A stretch of 14,717 nucleotides of DNA from Syntrophorhabdus sp. PtaB.Bin184 (GTDB taxonomy: Bacteria > Desulfobacterota > Syntrophorhabdia > Syntrophorhabdales > Syntrophorhabdaceae). Under the pieces are notes generated by a model that was given only the letters and a program-made list of their open reading frames with translations, did no database searches and was not told where the DNA came from. The stretch covers positions 1-14,717 of the forward strand of contig MVQQ01000239.1 in the NCBI GenBank assembly GCA_002067555.1, given 5' to 3'. Shown piece after piece: positions 5,770 to 11,246 of this stretch (the first letter of the stretch is position 1; each line of letters opens with the position of its first letter). The translations under genes were made by a program, and so were the position numbers.

Positions 5770-6814
5770 AGACTGGTTCGGAGAGAGGTACGATATCGAA
5801 GGGCTGGGGAGCCTTGCCCGCTCAAAGACAGTGCCGTCCCACCGGTTCGATGCCTGGTATTTCGCCGGAGGGCTCACGCTCTTCCTCTTTGTCTTCCAGT
5901 TCATAACGGGGATGGCACTCGCCCTCTACTACGTTCCCCACGCGGAACACGCCCACAAGAGCATCATCGACATCGTCACCAAGCTCAACATGGGGTGGCT
6001 TTTCCGTTCCCTCCATCACTGGGGGGCACAGCTCGCCATACTCGTGCTCTTTGTCCACGTCTTCAGCGCCCTTCTTCTCAAGGCCTACCGGAAACCGCGG
6101 GAGCTCGTCTGGCTCACCGGTTTCGTGATGCTCGCCGTTTCCATTTTCTTCGGCCTCAGCGGGTATTTCCTCCTCTGGGACGAGAGGGCCTTCGCGGCGG
6201 TGCGCGTCGCCACGGGCGGAGCCGGCAATCTTCCCCTCGTCGGGTGGTTGATAAAGGGTTTCCTGCGCGGCGGCCTAGACGTGACGGGCGAGACGCTGAC
6301 ACGTTTCTACGCATTCCACGTCTCCATCCTGCCCCTTGTCACCATCGCGGTGACGGGGCTCCACATTCTCCTCGTCCAGCTCCATGGCATGAGCGTGCCC
6401 CTTTCACAGGAAGAGAAACAGGGACGACCCAAACCCTTCTTCCCCAACCTCTTTTACAAGGACCTCATCGTGTGGCTCGTCTGCCTCGGTGTCGTCGTCA
6501 CCCTGGCCGTCCTCCTTCCGCCCGAGATCGGCAGAAAAGCGGATCCCCTCGCACCGGCGCCGGAGAACATCAAGCCCGAATGGTACTTCCTCTTTCTCTT
6601 CCAGACCCTCAAGCTCTTCCCCGGGGAGATACTGGGCATGAACGGCGAGACCATTGCCATCGTCATCATTTCCGCGGCCATACTCTTCTTTTTCCTCATC
6701 CCCTTTTTCGACAGGAGGTCGGCGACGGGAAGGAAGAGCCCTCTCTTCACGTGGATCGGTGTGTTCTACCTTGTCTACTTCGCAGTCATGACCGTGATCG
6801 GTTTTCTAACGTAG
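5750..6814 (+). CDS. Cytochrome b of a bc/b6f-type complex (b6 and subunit IV fused)
   Basis: 354 aa from TTG 5750; AAGGGGGTGA (5737-5746) is a strong ribosome-binding site and a stop precedes it in frame. About eight membrane helices. The haem-b ligands are H89 and H103 in helix B and H190 and H205 in helix D. The 15-residue spacing in helix D is the b6f-type spacing (14 in mitochondrial-type cytochrome b). PEWY (276-279) is the quinol-site motif. The position of the cysteine that binds the extra haem c in b6 (FYCLGG) is WYFAGG here, so that haem is probably absent. It oxidises or reduces quinones with proton translocation together with the Rieske protein. No cytochrome c1/f or any CXXCH is encoded nearby. 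Confidence 0.93.
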   Translation: MSCRRLKDWFGERYDIEGLGSLARSKTVPSHRFDAWYFAGGLTLFLFVFQFITGMALALYYVPHAEHAHKSIIDIVTKLNMGWLFRSLHHWGAQLAILVLFVHVFSALLLKAYRKPRELVWLTGFVMLAVSIFFGLSGYFLLWDERAFAAVRVATGGAGNLPLVGWLIKGFLRGGLDVTGETLTRFYAFHVSILPLVTIAVTGLHILLVQLHGMSVPLSQEEKQGRPKPFFPNLFYKDLIVWLVCLGVVVTLAVLLPPEIGRKADPLAPAPENIKPEWYFLFLFQTLKLFPGEILGMNGETIAIVIISAAILFFFLIPFFDRRSATGRKSPLFTWIGVFYLVYFAVMTVIGFLT

Positions 6815-6831
6815 GGGGAGGGGTGCCGGCA

Positions 6832-7080
6832 ATGCTCAGGATGTTCCTCATCGTCTTCTTCCTTCTCATCGGGGCAACGATGTTGCCGGCCGCTGAACCG
6901 AAGGTCGACGTCTTCGCAACGGCGTCGTACGACCGGCACATCATCTACCAGGCGCTTGTCTTCTTCTGGATAGGCATCATCGGTCTTGTCGTCATCATCG
7001 CGATGAAGCTCAGGGAGATAAAACGCATTCAGGACATGGGCATTGACGAAGAGGAAAAGGACGCTCCTTTCCTTGACTAA
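6832..7080 (+). CDS. Small membrane protein at the end of the sdh-cytochrome b operon
   Basis: 82 aa from ATG 6832, with GGGGGAGG about 9 nt upstream and only 17 nt after the cytochrome b stop. Residues 1-21 form a signal peptide ending near PAAEP. A short periplasmic segment (about 22-38) precedes one membrane helix (about 39-60), and the tail is charged and cytoplasmic (KLREIKRIQDMGIDEEEKD). It has no cofactor motif. I do not recognise the family. By position it is probably an accessory subunit or assembly factor of the Rieske/cytochrome b complex; this is inference from context. An ATG at 6841 is a weaker alternative start. Confidence 0.75.
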   Translation: MLRMFLIVFFLLIGATMLPAAEPKVDVFATASYDRHIIYQALVFFWIGIIGLVVIIAMKLREIKRIQDMGIDEEEKDAPFLD

Positions 7081-7101
7081 GCAGGCTCAAACCTTTATTA
7101 T
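7073..7101 (+). promoter_or_regulatory. Strong sigma70-type promoter overlapping the preceding stop codon
   Basis: TTGACT (7073-7078), 17 nt, TATTAT (7096-7101): five of six matches in both boxes with ideal spacing. The -35 overlaps the end of the small membrane protein gene. Transcription would begin about 7107-7110, only 6-9 nt before ATG 7116. Confidence 0.7.
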
Positions 7102-7115
7102 GTAGCATCAATCCT

Positions 7116-9008
7116 ATGCAAACGATCGTGCGCAACTCCCTCATATCCCGCCGAGGGCTCCAACAAATCATCAGCCTTCCCGGGGAGGACGCGGTCTATG
7201 TTTCACTCCTCGAGATACTCACGAAGTTTGGGGACATAAAGAAGTTCGCAAGCGAGATACACACCGAGATCCATCTCATCAAACCCATCCTCAAGATACT
7301 CGGCTATGCCTATGAATCGAAACCGAAGTATTTCAACGATTCCATAAAAGGACCCGATGCCGCCCTCTTCGCGACAGAGGCCGACCGGGACAAGGCGTCC
7401 CCCCTGTGGGGAACTCCGGAATACTACGGGAACACGCTGGGCGTTCTCCTCCTCAAGCGCTTCGGGAGAAACCTCGAGGAAGGTGTCAGCGGTTTCTATC
7501 TCGAGTTCGAGAACCGCATTCCCCTGTACCAGATTTTCTATTTCCTGAAAAACACGAAGACGCCCTGGGGTATCCTGACGAATGGCAAGCAATGGATGCT
7601 CATGAAGAAACCGCTTGCCTGTGAGACGCGGGTGTTCTCCGTTGATCTCGAGGAGGCCGTCGAGACGAACGACAGGGACGCGCTTCATCTTTTCTGCAAG
7701 GTCTTCTCCTTGAGCGGGCTCCTGACAACGCTTCCTGAGATCCAGGAAACCGAGCGGCAGTCCCTCATCGACAGGCTTAAGGAGAAGAAGGTATCTTTGC
7801 ACAGCGCGACGGCAGGTTTCAAGAAAAGAACGGAGGTCTTTCCCAGGATCGTGGGGGGCCTCTCCGACCTCTTTGCCGAGGACATCTTCACCACGACGAG
7901 AGCATACCTGACGGAGAACGACGTGTATGTGGCAAAGAGAACCACGCCTCCCGACCCCGTCGACGAATTCGACGTCTCCGACATAGCATCGTATCTTCTC
8001 AACAGGAAAGGCTCCTCTCCCGTCATCGATCCCCAAAGGATATTCCTGCAGGCAAAGACGGAGGAGTTGACGAAAGACGATCTCCTGGCGATGAGGATGC
8101 TCGACATGACGCCCGGCTTCGGCAATATCACGACGCAGCTCGTGGACGGCATCGCCTATCTCTCCTTCATCCTTCCCTACCGGGACAGGAACACCTTCGT
8201 GGCGCAGTGGGAGGATGAAAAGTCCCTCAAGAGGTTCATCCTTCAGAGGATCCTCTACGGAATCGAGAAGTCGCACGTCGCCTGCGATATCCTGCAGTAT
8301 ACAATGAAGCACCGTTACGGTACCGAAGCCGTCAACTACAGGTTCGGCAACCCCCTCATCGGGATGTCGCTCTCCGACATTACCCCCCACGTGGACACGC
8401 GGAACCAGATGGGGCTCTTTTCGAAGAACCCCCTCGATGTCCTCAAGGACGTACGGCAGATGTACCGCCATTACTTCTCCCTTTCCGACAGGATAAAGGA
8501 AGACATGGCGTTGAAAGAGGAGATAGCTTCACGCCTCAACCTTTACTCTGAACGGATACGGGACATCATGGACCTCATAACGGCCACCTACTTCAGCAAG
8601 GCCGTCGACGAAAGAAGGATCCAGGAGGCCCTCATCATGCTCGATGCGGAAGCTGATTCCTGGAACTCGCTCGCGTCCCGGGACTGGTTTGCCGAGGCGA
8701 AACTTATCGCCAGGCGCAACGGTTTCTTTCACCCCGAGATCGAATTCCCATTCCTCGTCGACGACGCCTTCGACTGCATCTTCGTCCAACCCTCCCTCAC
8801 CCACATATGGGAAGACGCCTTCCCGCTTCCGGAGGTCACAAAGGCCCACATCAAGCGGGGAATGACCTACCTCAAGCCCGAAGGAGTTATGGTCCTCATC
8901 CTCGACCGCCCCGACGAAAACCTCCTCACCGAACTCTCCCGCTCCAAACGCTACGACACCCGCGGGGAAGAGAACCTGATCCTCCTGAGAAAGAAAAAAA
9001 TGGCTTGA
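7116..9008 (+). CDS. Degenerate type IIG/Eco57I-like restriction-methylase protein (probable pseudoenzyme)
   Basis: 630 aa. The N-terminal 165 residues resemble the nuclease end of type IIG enzymes: IHLIKPILKILGY (52-64), GPDAAL (79-84, D81), a K114 strand lacking the usual catalytic Glu, and the telling WGILTNGKQW (151-160). After a helical spacer comes a methylase-like part: LDMTPGFGN (329-337) like motif I (LDPACGSG), RFGNPLIG (409-416) like the CGNSLIG segment, and FDCIFVQPS (552-560) where FDVVIGNPPY is expected. A motif such as YLKPEGVMVLIL (585-596) follows, and the protein ends with no target-recognition domain. The catalytic NPPY and nuclease Glu are replaced, so neither activity is expected, though the SAM-binding loop partly remains. 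It stands alone, with no partner restriction genes. No ribosome-binding site precedes ATG 7116. Its stop codon lies inside a repeat unit. Confidence 0.65.
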   Translation: MQTIVRNSLISRRGLQQIISLPGEDAVYVSLLEILTKFGDIKKFASEIHTEIHLIKPILKILGYAYESKPKYFNDSIKGPDAALFATEADRDKASPLWGTPEYYGNTLGVLLLKRFGRNLEEGVSGFYLEFENRIPLYQIFYFLKNTKTPWGILTNGKQWMLMKKPLACETRVFSVDLEEAVETNDRDALHLFCKVFSLSGLLTTLPEIQETERQSLIDRLKEKKVSLHSATAGFKKRTEVFPRIVGGLSDLFAEDIFTTTRAYLTENDVYVAKRTTPPDPVDEFDVSDIASYLLNRKGSSPVIDPQRIFLQAKTEELTKDDLLAMRMLDMTPGFGNITTQLVDGIAYLSFILPYRDRNTFVAQWEDEKSLKRFILQRILYGIEKSHVACDILQYTMKHRYGTEAVNYRFGNPLIGMSLSDITPHVDTRNQMGLFSKNPLDVLKDVRQMYRHYFSLSDRIKEDMALKEEIASRLNLYSERIRDIMDLITATYFSKAVDERRIQEALIMLDAEADSWNSLASRDWFAEAKLIARRNGFFHPEIEFPFLVDDAFDCIFVQPSLTHIWEDAFPLPEVTKAHIKRGMTYLKPEGVMVLILDRPDENLLTELSRSKRYDTRGEENLILLRKKKMA

Positions 9009-9167
9009 ACCGCTTGAGCCGTTTGAGCCGCTTAAGGGTTGAAGACAAGAGACATCCCTTCCTGTGTCCGATAGGGTGGAGGGATCGTGTTCGCACCGGC
9101 ACACAGATACGAGCAACAATATTTCTCTATTCTGTAACGTTCAAGCGGCTCAAGCGGTTCAAGCGGT
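9005..9167. repeat. Divergent nonamer arms around a structured core, locus G
   Basis: Left arm, + strand: TTGAACCGC, TTGAGCCGT, TTGAGCCGC (9005-9031). Right arm (9139-9167), read on the minus strand: TTGAACCGC, TTGAGCCGC, TTGAACG. So the arms are inverted, pointing outward. The TGA stop of the preceding gene is within the first unit, and the right arm ends 2 nt before the recO stop. The 107-nt core contains AAGAC (9042-9046) and an internal stem, CTGTGT-CCG (9062-9070) with CGGcACACAG (9097-9106). Confidence 0.75.
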
Positions 9168-9169
9168 AT

Positions 9170-9907
9170 TTAGAATACCAGCGTCTTGAGCAGTCGGTAG
9201 GATCTGAAGTCTGTGTCTATGTGGTAGGCGAGGAAGCTTTCCATTATTTCCTGGGCCTCGCGTTCGAGGGCGCCTGTGGCGAAGCCGCCGCGCATCGCCT
9301 TTGCGGAGAGAAAGCCGCTGATGAGCCCCTGCGTGCATCTCCTGTGCGGGAGGGACTGTGCACAGACGGCGCAGAGGATGCCGCCGCGCTCGCGGGAGAA
9401 GTGGAGTCTTTCAGTCTCCTCCATCGCGGCCCCGCAATAGACACAGGTATCGAAGTTGGGGTGGTAGCCGAGGGCATCGAGCATGAGAAGCTCATAGTGA
9501 AGAATGTCGGCGTAGACGGGATCCTTTGTCCGGGCGAGTTCGATGAACTCCTTCAGCGCGGTGAAGAGCGTGCCGTTGTGCTCTCTCTCCCGCGTCAGCC
9601 TGTCGACGAATTCGGCGAAGAAGGACGCGCTACAGGCCCTTCGCATGCTCATCTCGATGCCGTTGTTGGCTGTCACGAGATCGGCGTTCTCTATCCGCAC
9701 CATCCCGCGGCCCTGTTTTTCGAAGTACTCGACGCGGATATGGTTGAAGGGCTCCAGGGTATTCACGAACCTCTTCCGGCTCTTGCCGGCACCCTTCGCG
9801 ATGGCCGAAACCTTGCCCGCCTCCCGCGTAAAAAGATGAATAATCCTGTCCGACTCACCGTAGGCGCGCTTGGAAAGGACTATCGCCTCATCCTTGTGAA
9901 GGGACAT
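9170..9907 (-). CDS. recO: DNA repair protein RecO
   Basis: 245 aa from ATG 9907, with GGAGGT 4 nt upstream. RecO works with RecF/RecR to load RecA at single-strand gaps and anneals complementary DNA. The N-terminal OB-fold region shows the family's opening (DEAIVLSKRAYGESDRIIHLFT, with GESD and the following TREAGK) and the basic KGAGKSRKRF. The central and C-terminal part is helical, with a zinc-binding set C155, C158, C179 and C182 (CVYC...CAVC). Length is normal for the family. It is last in a minus-strand run after the Nudix gene and mobB but separated from mobB by a 177-nt gap with a repeat array and a hairpin, so it may have its own expression control; no clear promoter was found in that gap. 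Confidence 0.93.
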   Translation of the reverse strand: MSLHKDEAIVLSKRAYGESDRIIHLFTREAGKVSAIAKGAGKSRKRFVNTLEPFNHIRVEYFEKQGRGMVRIENADLVTANNGIEMSMRRACSASFFAEFVDRLTREREHNGTLFTALKEFIELARTKDPVYADILHYELLMLDALGYHPNFDTCVYCGAAMEETERLHFSRERGGILCAVCAQSLPHRRCTQGLISGFLSAKAMRGGFATGALEREAQEIMESFLAYHIDTDFRSYRLLKTLVF

Positions 9908-9924
9908 CGCACCTCCAGAGGCAG

Positions 9925-9950
9925 GCTGCAACCGTCGGGACGGTCGCAGC
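9925..9950 (-). promoter_or_regulatory. Hairpin in the recO 5' leader
   Basis: GCTGC-a-ACCGTC-gg-GACGGT-c-GCAGC forms an 11-bp stem with one mismatch and a 2-nt loop. It ends about 9 nt upstream of the recO ribosome-binding site on the minus strand. No U-run follows, so it is not a standard terminator. It may insulate or modulate recO translation, or protect the mRNA 5' end after processing; function is inferred. Confidence 0.5.
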
Positions 9951-10065
9951 CGCTTGAACCGCTTGAACCGCTTGAACCGTTGGAATCGTTGGAATCGTTA
10001 AGACTGTTGGAACCGTTGGAGCCGTTAGAACCGTTGGAACCGTTGGAACCGTTAGAACCGTTGAA
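9949..10065. repeat. Long nonamer tandem array, locus F
   Basis: Thirteen contiguous 9-nt units (117 bp), reading on the minus strand as variants of GTTCMAACG/GTTCAAGCG. The mobB-proximal units are GTTCCAACG/GTTCTAACG types and the recO-proximal three are GTTCAAGCG. A degenerate tail (GTTCAAGG, GTTCAAGA) continues to the mobB stop codon at 10085. The unit substitutions are mostly at positions 4-8. The whole array lies between mobB and recO. No spacers, so it is not a CRISPR. Confidence 0.88.
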
Positions 10066-10084
10066 GTCTTGAACCCTTGAACTT

Positions 10085-10609
10085 TCATGAGATGTCTTTT
10101 CGGGGGATGCGTGAGGTTATGAATTGGGCTATGGCCGCTACTTCGTCGCGGCCGAAGCGGGGCAGGGGGGTGTCCACGTTCTCGTCTGTGACGATGGCCA
10201 TGTATGTTTCATCGCCTGAGAGGCACAAGGGGGGTTCGCCGCGGTCGGCGCTGAAGACCTCTATCTTCGGCAGTCTTTCATGCTTGAACCCTTCCACAAT
10301 GACCATGTCGCTGTCCATGGCATAGCGGGAGACGATCTCGTCAAGCGAGGGTTCGTCGTCAAGATCCTTCACGATCCCCAGTCCCGTTCGGGAGACAAGA
10401 ATGGAGGTGGCGGCTCCTGCCCGCTTGAAACGGTGCGAATCCTTTCCCGGAACGTCGAACTCGAGATCGTGATGGGTATGCTTAACCACGGCGACGCGAA
10501 AACCCTGCCCCTTCAGCAGGGGAAGCAGCCTCTCGATAAGGGTCGTTTTGCCGCTGCCCGACCTGCCCGCGACACCGAGCAAGAAGATCTCTTTCGAACC
10601 TGCCCTCAT
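10085..10609 (-). CDS. mobB: Molybdopterin-guanine dinucleotide biosynthesis adaptor MobB
   Basis: 174 aa from ATG 10609, which overlaps the Nudix stop as ATGA; an in-frame TTG at 10618 is less likely. MobB is a GTP-binding protein that assists formation of the bis-MGD form of the molybdenum cofactor. Walker A is GRSGSGKTT (15-23). The family segments KHTHHD and the following FDVPGKDSHRFKRAGA are clear, as are VIVEGFKHE and PKIEV, the Walker-B-like region. Length is typical. MobA and other molybdenum cofactor genes are not in the window. The presence of MobB implies the cell makes molybdo- or tungstoenzymes such as formate dehydrogenases (inference). Confidence 0.93.
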   Translation of the reverse strand: MRAGSKEIFLLGVAGRSGSGKTTLIERLLPLLKGQGFRVAVVKHTHHDLEFDVPGKDSHRFKRAGAATSILVSRTGLGIVKDLDDEPSLDEIVSRYAMDSDMVIVEGFKHERLPKIEVFSADRGEPPLCLSGDETYMAIVTDENVDTPLPRFGRDEVAAIAQFITSRIPRKDIS

Positions 10610-11151
10610 GGGGAACAAAATTTCTTCATGAAGTAGAAATGAAAGGCCACGATCACGAGGGAATGGTTTATGCCGCCGTCCGCTATGATGGATGGTATCT
10701 CGTCGGCGGACATGAGTACCACCTCGATGTCCTCGTTGGGGTCAAGGGCCTTTTCCGATATCTCCCGCACGTTCTCTATGAGGTACGTGTGGCAGCGGTT
10801 GTTGAATATGGCGGGGTTGGGATTCACGAATCCGAGAAGCTCGACCCTGTCGCCGGCATATCCCGTTTCTTCAAGCAGTTCCCTCTGCGCCGCCTCCCGG
10901 GGGTCTTCCTCATCCACAAGCCCGCCCGGTATCTCGAGCGTTACCTCTTTGGATCCGTGCCGGTACTGCTTGATCATAACTATCCGGCCATCGGGCGTGA
11001 CAGGTATGACATTGACCCAATCGCGGGTATCGATGGTGTAGAACGTGCCCACCTTCTGCGTCCGCGGAGACACGGCAAGCTGCGATTGTATCCGGAACAC
11101 GCGGTAATCCCTGTCGACCCTCGATTCAAGAAGTTCCCATTCCTTGATCAT
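10606..11151 (-). CDS. Nudix hydrolase, ADP-ribose pyrophosphatase-like
   Basis: 181 aa from ATG 11151 (MIKEWELLES). The Nudix box G76-x5-E82-x7-R90-E91-L-L-E94-E95-T-G97-Y98 is complete, so metal-dependent hydrolysis of a nucleoside-diphosphate-linked substrate is expected. The preceding QYRHGSKEVTLEIPGG is typical of ADP-ribose pyrophosphatases (NudF/YjhB-like ADPRases). No ribosome-binding site precedes either ATG 11151 or the in-frame ATG 11169, and a weak promoter would place the transcript start a few nt upstream, so the mRNA may be nearly leaderless. It is coupled to mobB by a 4-nt overlap. It begins after the strong hairpin that ends the VIT-VWA gene. Confidence 0.88.
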   Translation of the reverse strand: MIKEWELLESRVDRDYRVFRIQSQLAVSPRTQKVGTFYTIDTRDWVNVIPVTPDGRIVMIKQYRHGSKEVTLEIPGGLVDEEDPREAAQRELLEETGYAGDRVELLGFVNPNPAIFNNRCHTYLIENVREISEKALDPNEDIEVVLMSADEIPSIIADGGINHSLVIVAFHFYFMKKFCSP

Positions 11152-11159
11152 AATGGATA

Positions 11160-11189
11160 AAAATACCATGGCGGGCAAGGCAAATGCAA
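11160..11189 (-). promoter_or_regulatory. Weak candidate promoter of the Nudix-mobB operon
   Basis: On the minus strand TTGCAT (11184-11189) and TATTTT (11160-11165) are 18 nt apart, four of six matches each. Its start site would fall about 3-8 nt before ATG 11151, consistent with the missing ribosome-binding site. It lies just after the upstream terminator, where a promoter is needed. Confidence 0.35.
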
Positions 11190-11195
11190 CAAGAG

Positions 11196-11231
11196 GAAGC
11201 AGGGCCGGGTTTGGCGACCCGGCCCTGCTTC
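11196..11231 (-). terminator. Strong hairpin terminator after the VIT-VWA gene
   Basis: GAAGCAGGGCCGGGT and its exact complement enclose a 6-nt loop: a 15-bp perfect stem 16 nt past the stop codon at 11247 (minus strand). The sequence after the stem (CTCTTGTTGCATTTG) is only moderately T-rich, so termination efficiency is uncertain, but position and stability fit a transcript end. Confidence 0.65.
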
Positions 11232-11246
11232 TCACATCTGCCGTCT

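Noticed and set aside
7203..8471. Long open frame on the minus strand opposite the methylase-like gene
   Set aside because: It is a high-GC3 antisense shadow; the + frame carries recognisable motifs and its own promoter.
7116..9008. Functional type IIG restriction-modification enzyme
   Set aside because: NPPY and the nuclease Glu are replaced and there is no target-recognition domain, so activity is not supported.
9949..10065. CRISPR array
   Set aside because: Units are contiguous 9-mers with no spacers and there are no cas genes.
8807..10072. Long open + frame ending in a Pro-Leu-Glu tripeptide repeat
   Set aside because: It runs antisense through recO, and the tripeptides arise because 9-nt repeats contain no stop in that frame.
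9888..10088. Short minus-strand frame encoding Thr-Val-Pro repeats
   Set aside because: Translation of the nonamer array, not a gene.
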